Assembly (NCBI RefSeq): GCF_021440085.1
Contig: NZ_JAKCPW010000011.1
Location: 248,001-312,000 of the forward strand
DNA from: Dyadobacter sp. CY261
GTDB taxonomy: Bacteria > Bacteroidota > Bacteroidia > Cytophagales > Spirosomataceae
Direction: 5' to 3'
DNA: 64,000 nucleotides
Of the stretch, positions 25,824-33,918 are shown one piece after another. The position numbers and the translations under genes are program-made. The notes under the pieces are model-generated. The model did not search any database and was not told where the DNA came from. It saw only the letters and a program-made list of their open reading frames with translations. Positions within the stretch are counted from its first letter, which is position 1, and every line of letters starts with the position of its first letter.

Positions 25824-26810
25824 ATGTTACCTACCAAGCCTGTTTGTTTCTACCTGAGCGCCATTTTTTTCCTGCTTTGCTGTGACTGCGCACTCGCCCA
25901 GGCACCGTCGGTCCGGGAAATCGATGCAGCCATTACCATGATGGCGCATACCATCGATACCGCCTATGTATTTCCGGAAAAAGGACAAAAAATAGCACAA
26001 TATCTCCGATCGGAACATCGGCAGGGCAGATTTTCGACTGCTAAGAATTGGCAAGACCTGGCCGGATCTATTTCGAAAAGCTTGCATGATTTCAGTCGTG
26101 ACGGACATTTGTACGTCAGATATGACCCTAAAACCGTCAAAGAGATGCAAAAACCTGCGCAGCCCGCGCCGGATACAGCCACGCAGGCATATGATCCGTT
26201 TTTTGACGGGAAGGGCGCCGCGGAACGGAACTTCGGCTTTCGTGCTACGAAAGTGCTGGAAGGGAATATCGGGTATATCGAAATCTCGGAAATCAACATT
26301 TCGGCCCGCAGCCTGCCTGTGTTGTTTGCCGCAATGCGCTTCGTGGCCAACACACGCGCACTCATCATAGACCTGCGTAACAATGGGGGCGGGGGCAGCA
26401 ATGTCGGCAGCGTCCTGGAAAGCTTTTTTCTGCCCAAGCACGCAACTTTGCTGGAATTTAAGACCAGGAATGGCAGCATTCAGACAGAAAAGACCGTCGG
26501 CTGGTTGTTAGAACCTAAGTATGAAAACCCGCTATTCATTCTGGTTAATAAGGGGACGGCCTCGGCGGCAGAAGCATTTGCCTATGCATTGCAAAAGCAT
26601 CGCCGTGCAAAAGTAGTCGGACAGCGTTCGGCCGGGGCGGCGTTCATGAATTCATGGTATCCCGTCAACGAGCACCTCTACATTTCCGTTTCCACAGGAG
26701 CACCCACATGGCCAGGCACAACCGATAATTGGGAAGCGACGGGCATTCAACCCGATTACACAGTGCCGGAAGGCACCGAGCTTACTGTGGTTGCAGAGCT
26801 GCTGAAGTGA
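25824..26810 (+). CDS. Exported S41-family (C-terminal-processing type) peptidase
   Basis: A 328-residue protein from ATG 25824, which begins a signal peptide (FYLSAIFFLLCCDCALAQ); the cysteines could also act as a lipobox. A longer frame reaching back into the AraC gene is spurious. The protease domain shows GYIEISEINISARSL, LIIDLRNNGGGGSNVG and the catalytic NKGTASAAEAFAYAL serine motif. No PDZ domain is evident between the N-terminal helical part and the catalytic core. It resembles small secreted S41 peptidases of unknown substrate in Bacteroidota. Confidence 0.85.
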   Translation: MLPTKPVCFYLSAIFFLLCCDCALAQAPSVREIDAAITMMAHTIDTAYVFPEKGQKIAQYLRSEHRQGRFSTAKNWQDLAGSISKSLHDFSRDGHLYVRYDPKTVKEMQKPAQPAPDTATQAYDPFFDGKGAAERNFGFRATKVLEGNIGYIEISEINISARSLPVLFAAMRFVANTRALIIDLRNNGGGGSNVGSVLESFFLPKHATLLEFKTRNGSIQTEKTVGWLLEPKYENPLFILVNKGTASAAEAFAYALQKHRRAKVVGQRSAGAAFMNSWYPVNEHLYISVSTGAPTWPGTTDNWEATGIQPDYTVPEGTELTVVAELLK

Positions 26811-26869
26811 CGATGGATCGGGCTTTCCGGATGAGCAACACATGACTCTGCCAATACTTCGGCTCTTTC

Positions 26870-27090
26870 CCGTTTGTGCAGTCCAATTGCTCTTTAATAC
26901 CTTTTGCCTGTTCCTGTTATTGACTTTAATGATATCAAATGATAATTTGTAACAGACAAGACCAGCAGCCATTAATACACCAACAATGATTGCGGAAGCA
27001 TCGGTTGTAAAATGCTTATCATCGATTCCTTTATTGACAAAATCGGCACCGATGTAAAGTAAACCTCCAATTGGAAAATAATAGGCAATT
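26870..27090 (-). pseudogene. Remnant of a small membrane-protein gene
   Basis: The minus strand reads a protein-like stretch without a start: IAYYFPIGGLLYIGADFV, then DASAIIVGVLMAAGLVCYKL and a basic tail NNRNRQKVLK. An in-frame stop precedes it. Beyond QKVLK, protein-like sequence (GIKEQLDCTNGKEPKYW) continues in another frame, suggesting a frameshift. The family is not recognized; limits are approximate. Confidence 0.4.
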
Positions 27091-27280
27091 TACTCTTGTA
27101 AAAATGTATTCGCCGGAAAATCCGGGAGTGTTGTACTGCAGACTTAGAAAGGGAGACTTATTGGCCGTCGCAGACCGATCTCCAAAATCCGGTATTTGTG
27201 CCAATATGGCGTTGCTCGTCCTTGTTTTTTAATTGCCCACTAATTCAAGCGCTAAGTAGGCTTGGTAGTTGTTTCGACTT

Positions 27281-27607
27281 TTACATTAAGCTAAATACCT
27301 GCCACACAAGCATTACAACGTTTAGAGTAGCGAGAGATTTTAGCATCCCCGAAGCTTTTGGTGTTGAACGGTGCGCATGTAAAAAGCAAGTGATTGCTAA
27401 CATATTCAAAACTATATGCAGTATCGTTAGAACACGAGCGTTTCTTAGGAATGAAGGATAGTTTGAAAGATACATCTGCCTGGCGCTATCAAAGCTAATC
27501 TCATCATTGATAGTTAGTCTTAACCACAGAAAAAAGCTACAAAGTACGGTCAAAGTCAGGAGTAAACCGGCAGAAATGAGTACTTTCCCGTTGATCGATT
27601 CCATCAT
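27281..27607 (-). CDS. Hypothetical small membrane protein (108 aa)
   Basis: A 108-residue protein starting with two ATG codons at 27607. It has three hydrophobic segments: ISAGLLLTLTVLCSFFLWL, VLTILHIVLNMLAITCFL and LATLNVVMLVWQVFSLM, with a charged loop between the first two. No known motif was recognized. It stands alone in a degraded stretch between remnants, so it may be intact or recently orphaned. Confidence 0.5.
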   Translation of the reverse strand: MMESINGKVLISAGLLLTLTVLCSFFLWLRLTINDEISFDSARQMYLSNYPSFLRNARVLTILHIVLNMLAITCFLHAHRSTPKASGMLKSLATLNVVMLVWQVFSLM

Positions 27608-27812
27608 TGGTATACTGGGTTTTCATTTACATTGGAAAAAGACAGACGGATTTTGGCATGACATACTATTCTAACGGACGCTTCGTCAATTCATTGAATC
27701 ATGTTTACGGACGATGTTTCAAATAACGAAGTGAGCCAGCTATCTACTAGGAATTTTTACCTTGGCCAAAATTTCAATAAGCCAATCTACTAAATAGTTA
27801 CGATACAATTAA

Positions 27813-28000
27813 CATGGGCGCTTGGGGAACTGCTATATCATCTGACGGTAATTACGCCGATTTTTTTGGGCTATATAACGAAGGACTTAATGTCAGCGAA
27901 ATCTCAAAGAAGTTGATCCGTGATAACCAGTAGACAGTAAACGACATTGCGGCGGACCACAACTTCTGGTTCGCCTTAGCGAGACAACCGGCGAAATCCT
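27813..28000 (+). pseudogene. Truncated gene, MGAWGTAI family (DUF4259-like)
   Basis: ATG 27813 opens MGAWGTAISSDGNYADFFGLYNEG followed by LNVSEISKKLIRDNQ, a TAG stop (about 27924), then VNDIAADHNFWFALAR in the same frame. This looks like a known small family in which LIxxNQ is followed by the FWFALA motif; a stop interrupts the pair and the rest is lost near 28000. Family label is from memory of its N-terminal signature and is tentative. Confidence 0.55.
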
Positions 28001-28095
28001 GTCGCTTCTATGTGCTGCGCTTTTGAAACGCTGCTTGAAATCAACAAGGCGGCGATAAAAAAACATGATTTAATGTTCCTTGAAGCGACCATCAT
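27976..28095 (-). pseudogene. Isolated signal-peptide fragment of an exported protein
   Basis: From ATG 28095 the minus strand encodes MMVASRNIKSCFFIAALLISS, then SSVSKAQHIEATGFRRLSR and a stop. This is a clear signal peptide with an Ala-Gln cleavage site, followed by about a dozen residues only. It faces the truncated gene at 27813, and both break at about the same place, which suggests that a deletion joined two genes. Confidence 0.45.
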
Positions 28096-28104
28096 AAACC
28101 ATGT

Positions 28105-28366
28105 TTTTTGCCTTTTCAAATTGTGCCTTTTTTTGTTATTTGATGAAACAAAATTGGTCACCACGGCAGGCAGAAGTTATATCAATAGCAAAGCATCAAC
28201 TATGCATTTCAAAGATCGCATCAGGCGGGCAGGAGCCTTGGTGCACTTCCTTTTTTTGCCGCAAGATATACATGCACGCCAGGAAGGACTGAGGTCGCTA
28301 GTTATTAAATACTATCTTGCTAACCTTGCAACTAAAAATACCTGTTGCTATTTCCCTTTATCCATT
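28105..28366. other. Intergenic region upstream of rclA
   Basis: The rclA reading frame stays open through this region, but the translation has no plausible start or domain, so ATG 28367 is preferred. A T-rich tract is present. No exact promoter box or operator was recognized. Confidence 0.4.
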
Positions 28367-29722
28367 ATGAAAGATTTTCAAAGAAAGTATGACGCCCTGA
28401 TAATCGGTTTTGGAAAAGGCGGCAAAACATTGGCTGCTTTTCTGGCAAAAGAAGGCTGGCAAGTGGCCGTCATCGAACAATCGCCACTCATGTATGGAGG
28501 AACCTGTATCAACATTGCCTGCATTCCAACCAAATCGTTAGTACACAGTGCTGAAACCAAGATGCCGTATAGCGACGCGATTAGTGAGAAAATCCGGTTA
28601 GTAACCCTGCTCCGGCAGCGTAACTTTGAGATGGTCGACCAGTTCCCAAATGCAACCGTAATCACCGGCACCGCATCTTTCCTGTCACCACGGCAGATTT
28701 CCGTTCGCCTTGCCGACACGGGTGAGGAAGTGATAATGGAATCGGAGCGGATCATTGTCAACACAGGCGCTAAGCCCGTCATCCCCCAGATACCCGGAAT
28801 GCAGGAGAGTCAGCGCATTTTTACCAGCACGACGCTTCTTGAAGTAACACAACTACCTGAGCAATTAGTAATTATCGGAGCTGGCTACATTGCGCTTGAA
28901 TTTGCAAGCATGTATGCACAGTTCGGATCGACTGTAACATTGCTGAACCGTTCCCCGACATTTTTGCCGAATGAAGACCCTGAGATTGCAGAGGCCGTTA
29001 TGAAGATTTTAATCGCCAAAGGCATCCGGATTGAACTAGGGGCCAAAGTTGATAAAATTATTCCCGGCGATGCGGATGCAGATACAGTCGTTTACCATCA
29101 GGCAGAAACACAAAAAGAAATAAGGGCCGCTGCTATCCTGGTCGCTACGGGGCGTCAGCCAAATACAGAAAGCTTGAACCTTGCCGCTGCCGGCGTCCAA
29201 CACGACAATCGTGGTTTTATCTTAGTGAATGAACATTTACAAACCAACGTTCCGAACATTTGGGCTATCGGTGATGTCAATGGTGGACCGCAATTTACTT
29301 ACATATCCCTGGACGATTTCCGGGTCCTGCGAAGCCAGTTATCCCAATTTCAGCCGCACACCGTCCTTGATCGTAAAAACGTAGCATCAGCATTATTCAT
29401 TACCCCGCCATTGGCGCAGGTAGGTTTGCGGGAGCACGAGGCGATTGCGCAGGGATACCGAATTAAGGTTGCCAGCTTACCCGTTGCAACGAGCACAAGG
29501 GCGCAGATTTTAAAGGAAACCGAAGGCGTTTTCAAAGCGGTCGTTGATGCTGACACAAACAAGATATTAGGTTGCACACTGCTTTGTGTCAATTCCAGTG
29601 AACTCATTAATCTGGTGCAACTCGCCATGCATGCCGGGCTTGATTACACCGTGCTACGGGATACTATTTACACCCACCCTTCAATGAGTGAGTCTCTTAA
29701 TGACCTGTTTGCTAAAATATGA
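28367..29722 (+). CDS. rclA: RclA-like flavoprotein disulfide reductase
   Basis: A 451-residue protein of the class I pyridine-nucleotide disulfide oxidoreductases. FAD motif GFGKGGKTLA; redox cysteines C47 and C52 in GGTCINIACIPTK (CxxxxC); NAD motif IIGAGYIALEFASMYAQFGS; ATGRQPNT; and the C-terminal THPSMSESLNDLF dimer motif. Internal stretches (GGPQFTYISLDDFRVL, DRKNV, FITPPLAQVG) match E. coli RclA, a copper(II) reductase protecting against hypochlorous acid, more than mercuric reductase: the N-terminal HMA domain and C-terminal cysteine pair of MerA are absent. A broken Crp/Fnr gene follows. Confidence 0.88.
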   Translation: MKDFQRKYDALIIGFGKGGKTLAAFLAKEGWQVAVIEQSPLMYGGTCINIACIPTKSLVHSAETKMPYSDAISEKIRLVTLLRQRNFEMVDQFPNATVITGTASFLSPRQISVRLADTGEEVIMESERIIVNTGAKPVIPQIPGMQESQRIFTSTTLLEVTQLPEQLVIIGAGYIALEFASMYAQFGSTVTLLNRSPTFLPNEDPEIAEAVMKILIAKGIRIELGAKVDKIIPGDADADTVVYHQAETQKEIRAAAILVATGRQPNTESLNLAAAGVQHDNRGFILVNEHLQTNVPNIWAIGDVNGGPQFTYISLDDFRVLRSQLSQFQPHTVLDRKNVASALFITPPLAQVGLREHEAIAQGYRIKVASLPVATSTRAQILKETEGVFKAVVDADTNKILGCTLLCVNSSELINLVQLAMHAGLDYTVLRDTIYTHPSMSESLNDLFAKI

Positions 29723-29899
29723 TAAAAAGATTGGATAGCGTTGCTACGGTGACTTAGAGTCAATAAATACATCAGCACAACCGGTATATTTAAATCTTTG
29801 GCCATTCTTGCCAATACGCGGGCTCGTGAAATGATCACTTCCTGTAGACGATTGGCAAATGGAAAATCCCGGAAAAGCGATTTTGACTAATTTGCCGAC

Positions 29900-30157
29900 A
29901 TGGAAGAATTTATCGAATATGCCTTGCAGTTTGGCCATCTGAATCAGCAGCAGATTGACCTTATTTCCGCCCAGGCGAAACCATTGGAGCTTAAAAAGGA
30001 CGACTATTTCTCGGAAGCGGGGAAAATCCCCAGACAAGTTGGTTTTGTCGTTGAGGGCGTTATCCGTGGCTGCTCGTCAATCGGATACCGCTTGCTTACA
30101 TTGCATCCTACCTTGGTGTTACGCAGCAGTCGCTGAGCAGGATCAGGAAGAACATCC
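29900..30157 (+). pseudogene. Crp/Fnr-family regulator with central part deleted
   Basis: ATG 29900 opens a typical short Crp/Fnr N-terminus (MEEFIEYALQFGHLNQQQID, LKKDDYFSEAGKIPRQVGFVVEGVIR). After about 57 residues the reading frame goes off, and a second frame at about 30086-30157 reads LAYIASYLGVTQQSLSRIRK and a stop, the normal end of the winged helix. About 110 middle residues (rest of the barrel and linker) are missing, so this is non-functional. It lies downstream of rclA. Confidence 0.8.
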
Positions 30158-30243
30158 GCTGATCGGTTTTTACCAATTGTTAAACATAAACAGTCCCATA
30201 TTTCGTCGGCGCAGTTTTGCTGCATCAACTAAACAATACGAAT

Positions 30244-30325
30244 ATGAAGACGGCCTTAATTACCACCGACGGGCAAATTTTTCAGCGAGGAGACAAACTC
30301 TGAAACCGGTGAAATCCCGTGGTAA
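30244..30325 (+). pseudogene. Possible remnant of another small gene
   Basis: ATG 30244 reads MKTALITTDGQIFQRGDKL then a stop; in the next frame ETGEIPW and a stop follow directly. The start and the end both look protein-like, again as if the middle had been removed. The family is not recognized. Very tentative. Confidence 0.2.
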
Positions 30326-30348
30326 GTCAAATTTAGTTTTAAAACAGA

Positions 30349-31134
30349 ATGAAAATCGCCACCTACAATACCAACGGCATCAATGGCCGGCTGCCAGTTT
30401 TGCTGAAATGGCTCGAAGAGGCACAGCCTGATATTGTTTGCTTACAGGAATTGAAAGCGCCGCAAGACAAATTTCCACAAAATGCGTTACTGGCAGCGGG
30501 CTATAATGCTGTTTGGCACGGACAGAAAATGTGGAACGGGGTGGCGATCCTCTCCAAAGACCTGCCTTTGCAGGAAGTCAGGAATGTTCTTCCCGGCGAT
30601 GATGGCGATGACCATAGCAGGTATATTGAAGCTATTGTCGGTCGAATGCTGGTATGTTGCCTGTATCTCCCAAACGGAAACCCTGCGCCCGGTCCCAAGT
30701 TCGACTATAAAATGGCGTGGTTCAAGCGGTTGAAAAAACATGCCAAATATCTCCTGTCCGAAGAAGTGCCCGTCATCCTTGCTGGCGATTATAATGTGAT
30801 CCCGACCGAAAAGGACGCTTACAAACCCGAGCGCTGGACGGACAATGCATTGTTTTTTCCCGAGCCGCGCAAAGCCTATAAAGACCTGGTGAAGCAAGGA
30901 TGGATCGATTCGATCAGACATATTTATCCGGATGAAGCAATTTATACTTTCTGGGATTATCTGAGAAATGCTTATGGACGAAATGCCGGCCTGCGATTAG
31001 ACCACTTGTTACTAAGCCCACAAGTGGCTCCGAGGCTGGTCGCTGCCGGCGTAGACACGCATGTTCGCGGCTGGGAGAAATCCAGTGACCATGCCCCTGC
31101 GTGGATTGTTTTGGCAGATGAAGAAGAAACTTAG
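30349..31134 (+). CDS. xth: Exonuclease III (AP endonuclease family)
   Basis: A 261-residue protein with the complete exonuclease III set: NTNGINGRL near the start (Asn ligand), LQELKAP (catalytic Glu for Mg2+), AGDYNVIP (Asp and Asn), LRLDHLLLSP and the final SSDHAPAW (Asp-His pair). It cleaves abasic sites and removes 3' blocking groups in base-excision repair. Length fits the ~260-residue family. It is followed 75 bases later by a small hydrolase on the same strand. Confidence 0.95.
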   Translation: MKIATYNTNGINGRLPVLLKWLEEAQPDIVCLQELKAPQDKFPQNALLAAGYNAVWHGQKMWNGVAILSKDLPLQEVRNVLPGDDGDDHSRYIEAIVGRMLVCCLYLPNGNPAPGPKFDYKMAWFKRLKKHAKYLLSEEVPVILAGDYNVIPTEKDAYKPERWTDNALFFPEPRKAYKDLVKQGWIDSIRHIYPDEAIYTFWDYLRNAYGRNAGLRLDHLLLSPQVAPRLVAAGVDTHVRGWEKSSDHAPAWIVLADEEET

Positions 31135-31209
31135 CTAAAAAATGAACCCGCCATCGTGAGGGTTAAAGATGGGAAATACTTTGAAACACGCATTTCAAAT
31201 TTAGCTTTT

Positions 31210-31761
31210 ATGGCACTTCAAATCATATTTTTTCACGGCGGTGGGTCAAAAGAAGATTTTGAAGCCGACAAAAAACTCGTAGAGTCGCTGGAAGATCAGT
31301 TAGGGGCGTCTTACGTCGTTCATTATCCTTTTTTGCCCGATGACGGATCCCCAGATCTCGGAAGGCGACGGCAAATCAAGCAGGCAATATCAGACAGTGA
31401 AGACGGAGCAATTCTGGTTGCCCATTCGCTAGGGGCTTCCATGTTACTTGCGTGCCTTTCCGAATTCGATGTAGAGCGAAAGATCGCAGGAGTTTTTCTG
31501 ATAGCGACACCTTTTTGGCAAGGGAGCGAGGATTGGGTGGAAGCATTCAAACTACCTCCTGATTTCGCGGAGAAAATCGACAGGAAGACGCCTCTGTTCT
31601 TTTACCACTGTATCGATGATGAGGAAGTCCCGTTTGAGCAATTAGCCATTTACAAACAACAGCTTCCCTGGGCGATATTTCGGGAAATTTCAATCGGCGG
31701 GCATCAGTTCAATGACGACCTTAGTATCGTGGCAGCGGACATCCGCGGGCTTTCCCAATAG
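31210..31761 (+). CDS. RBBP9/YdeN-like alpha/beta hydrolase
   Basis: A 183-residue protein from ATG 31210; the GTG reading at 31156 adds an unlikely N-terminus. It has the oxyanion stretch FFHGGGSK, nucleophile elbow VAHSLGAS (GxSxG variant AHSLG), an acid residue around YHCIDDEEVP and the catalytic histidine in IGGHQF. These small serine hydrolases are cytoplasmic with unknown substrates. An 11-bp hairpin follows. Confidence 0.85.
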   Translation: MALQIIFFHGGGSKEDFEADKKLVESLEDQLGASYVVHYPFLPDDGSPDLGRRRQIKQAISDSEDGAILVAHSLGASMLLACLSEFDVERKIAGVFLIATPFWQGSEDWVEAFKLPPDFAEKIDRKTPLFFYHCIDDEEVPFEQLAIYKQQLPWAIFREISIGGHQFNDDLSIVAADIRGLSQ

Positions 31762-31767
31762 CGTATG

Positions 31768-31806
31768 AAACCCAGGTGCGGCACGCAAACGGCCACACCT
31801 GGGTTT
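31768..31806. terminator. Hairpin between convergent genes
   Basis: AAACCCAGGTG (31768-31778) pairs perfectly with CACCTGGGTTT (31796-31806), loop 17 bases. It starts 7 bases after the hydrolase stop and lies between it and the convergent SDR gene, so it probably terminates transcription from one or both sides, although there is no long T tract. Confidence 0.6.
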
Positions 31807-31868
31807 AAACGACTGAATCACAAAAGACCATGGGCAATGGGTAGAAATGTGATTCAAAAAAGTGGCGA

Positions 31869-32639
31869 TTACTTCATGAGGCTGATGTTAGTCATGCCGC
31901 CGTCGGAAAGAATTTCCGTTCCAACAATGAAAGCCGAATCATCCGAAGCCAGGAACACCGCCGCCTTTCCGATGTCGGACGGAAGGCCTTGCTTGCCTAC
32001 GGGGATAAGATCTATCCAGGTTTGCTTCACCTGCTCTAAATGCTCTTCGGGCACGAGCTTGCCAAAAACAGGCGTATCGATCGATCCCGGCGAGAGCGTA
32101 TTCACCCGGATGTTTCTGGCAAGTAAATCCAGCGACAGGCCTTTCGCCAGCGAAATGACCGCCGCTTTGGCAGCGCTGTAAATCGCCATTCCGGGAGCGG
32201 CGCGATGGGCGGCGCTCGATCCGATGAGGATCACAGATGCACCATCGTTCAGATACGGCAGCGACTTTTGCACGGTGAAATAGGCGCTTTTAAGGTTCAG
32301 GTCCATGTAGCGGTCGTAACCTTCTTCGGTCACATCGCTGATGGCACCTAACGGAATGCCGTCCACCACACCGCCTGCATTCACGACGAGCACATCGATT
32401 TTCCCAAATGCATCAGCGGTCTTCTGGAAGATATTTTCCAGGTCGTCCTGGTTGGTAACATCGCCCCGGATACTAATAAATCCCTCGCCCAGTGCTTCCA
32501 CGGACCTATCCAATGTCGACTGGTTTCGTCCTGTGATGGCACCTGTTGCGCCTTCATTCCTGAAAGCTTCCGCGATACCGAACCCGATACCGCTATTGCC
32601 GCCGGTGATGACGGCTACTTTGTTTTTTAGCTTGTCCAT
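31869..32639 (-). CDS. SDR-family oxidoreductase
   Basis: A 256-residue classical SDR: TGGNSGIGFGIA (cofactor loop), NAGGVVDG (variant of NNAG), SVILIGSSAA (catalytic Ser) and YSAAKAA (YxxxK). Arginine after the second strand (TGRNQ) suggests NADPH preference. It follows the SDR at 32679-33446 by 39 bases on the same strand, so the two form an operon under the HxlR-bound promoter. Substrate unknown. Confidence 0.92.
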   Translation of the reverse strand: MDKLKNKVAVITGGNSGIGFGIAEAFRNEGATGAITGRNQSTLDRSVEALGEGFISIRGDVTNQDDLENIFQKTADAFGKIDVLVVNAGGVVDGIPLGAISDVTEEGYDRYMDLNLKSAYFTVQKSLPYLNDGASVILIGSSAAHRAAPGMAIYSAAKAAVISLAKGLSLDLLARNIRVNTLSPGSIDTPVFGKLVPEEHLEQVKQTWIDLIPVGKQGLPSDIGKAAVFLASDDSAFIVGTEILSDGGMTNISLMK

Positions 32640-32678
32640 GTGTTTTTTATTAAAATCAATAGAAAAATAGGCGCTTGC

Positions 32679-33446
32679 TTACAGCCCGTAAATGCCGCCC
32701 GAAACGGAGATTTTTTCGCCGGTAATCCAGGCTGCATCATCGGAGGCGAGGAAAACGGCCACTTTTGCAATGTCGTCAGGCTGTCCGGTGCGGCCCAGGG
32801 GTGTGGTGGCTACGAATTTCCTCTCGGCATCGCTGCCTATGAAGCCTGCGCTGCGCGAGCCTTCGGTTTCTACCACGCCCGGCAGGATGGAGTTGATGCG
32901 GATGTTTTTGCCGCTGAATTCTTTCGACAAGGAAATGGTAATCGCGTCCAGCGCCGCTTTGGTGGCCGAGTAGACCGATCCGGTGGGTAGCGGCGTCTTG
33001 CCTGCTTCGGAACTGATGTTGATGATATTGCCTCCTGTTTCACCAAAAAGTTTTAGCGATGCCTGGATCGCGAGAATGGAGCCCAGCACATTGATATTGA
33101 ACTGCTCATGAAACGTCCCTGCCGATACTTGCTCGATCGGTTCGTATTGATAAATTCCCGCATTGTTCACGAGAATGTCCAGCGAGCCGAATGCGGTTTT
33201 GGTCTCTTCAAACAGCCTCGCTATATCGCTTTCCTTCGACACGTCCCCTTTCACGGCAATAGCGTTTCCGCCATTTTCGGTGATGGCCTGCACCACCTTG
33301 TCGGCGTCTTCTTTGCTTGATGCGTAGTTCACAACCACTTTTGCACCTTCCGCTGCGAATTGTTTGGCGATCGCCGCGCCTATGCCCTTGGAAGCACCTG
33401 TTACCAAAGCCACTTTATTTTGTAATTTGTTCACTGTTGAATCCAT
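32679..33446 (-). CDS. SDR-family oxidoreductase (3-oxoacyl-ACP reductase-like)
   Basis: A 255-residue classical SDR: TGASKGIGAAIA, VVVNYASSKEDAD, NNAGIYQYEP, IINISSEAG (catalytic Ser) and YSATKAALD (YxxxK). The set resembles the FabG-like group used for xenobiotic carbonyl reduction. First gene of a two-SDR operon, divergent from an HxlR regulator, with a TAGCTTTG box 14 bases before its start. Confidence 0.93.
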   Translation of the reverse strand: MDSTVNKLQNKVALVTGASKGIGAAIAKQFAAEGAKVVVNYASSKEDADKVVQAITENGGNAIAVKGDVSKESDIARLFEETKTAFGSLDILVNNAGIYQYEPIEQVSAGTFHEQFNINVLGSILAIQASLKLFGETGGNIINISSEAGKTPLPTGSVYSATKAALDAITISLSKEFSGKNIRINSILPGVVETEGSRSAGFIGSDAERKFVATTPLGRTGQPDDIAKVAVFLASDDAAWITGEKISVSGGIYGL

Positions 33447-33459
33447 TTAAATTGGAATA

Positions 33460-33467
33460 CAAAGCTA
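33460..33467 (-). promoter_or_regulatory. Putative -7 box (TAGCTTTG) of the SDR operon
   Basis: The minus strand reads TAGCTTTG, an exact TAnnTTTG match, 14 bases upstream of the SDR start. The position expected for its -33 element falls inside the inverted repeat 33478-33510, which would let a bound regulator block or replace RNA-polymerase contacts. Confidence 0.55.
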
Positions 33468-33477
33468 GGTAGGGTTG

Positions 33478-33510
33478 GTTACTTTTCGTAACTTCGTAGC
33501 GAAAAGTAAC
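33478..33510. promoter_or_regulatory. Inverted-repeat operator between SDR and HxlR
   Basis: GTTACTTTTCG (33478-33488) and CGAAAAGTAAC (33500-33510) are perfect 11-base arms around an 11-base spacer. The 11+11 spacing puts the half-site centres two helical turns apart. Further GTAAC copies continue towards the HxlR start at 33512, 33523 and 33531. The likely binder is the adjacent HxlR protein. Confidence 0.72.
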
Positions 33511-33537
33511 AGTAACATCGAGGTAACAAAGTAACAT

Positions 33538-33891
33538 ATGCAGTGCGAGCCCCATCTGATTGACAAGCATAAAAAGAAAATGATGGCCGTCCAGGATTCG
33601 ATGGACGTGCTGAACGGCAAATGGAAGATTTCGATCATTTCATCCATTTGCTATTATAACAAAAGGCGTTTTTCAGACATCCTGAACGACGTGGAAGGCA
33701 TTTCCAACAAAATGCTGAGCAAAGAGCTGAAAGAACTGGAAATCAACCAATTGGTGAAACGGACTGTGCTAAACACCCAACCCGTAACGGTCCAGTACGA
33801 GCTAACCGAGCACGGCCTCACATTGAAAACCATCATCAATAACCTGACCGATTGGGGAATGGAACACCGTAAAAAGATCATCGGGGAATAG
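33538..33891 (+). CDS. HxlR-family winged-helix regulator
   Basis: A 117-residue protein with the HxlR features: an N-terminal cysteine (MQCEPHLIDKH), MDVLNGKWKISIISSI, YYNKRRFSDILNDVEGISNKMLSKELKELE (recognition helix) and VQYELTEHGLTL wing. Members respond to aldehydes, disulfide stress or quinones through the N-terminal cysteine. Divergent from the two-SDR operon, which it probably controls. A Crp/Fnr gene follows after 27 bases on the same strand. Confidence 0.93.
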   Translation: MQCEPHLIDKHKKKMMAVQDSMDVLNGKWKISIISSICYYNKRRFSDILNDVEGISNKMLSKELKELEINQLVKRTVLNTQPVTVQYELTEHGLTLKTIINNLTDWGMEHRKKIIGE

Positions 33892-33918
33892 GTCTTTTTC
33901 AACTAAATCTGATCGGGA

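Noticed and set aside
28010..28366. N-terminal extension of the RclA-like protein
   Set aside because: The frame is open, but the translated part has no domain and RclA homologues begin at the equivalent of ATG 28367.
32650..33440. Possible fusion of the two adjacent SDR genes
   Set aside because: Each has its own start, stop, cofactor loop and YxxxK motif, with a 39-base gap between.
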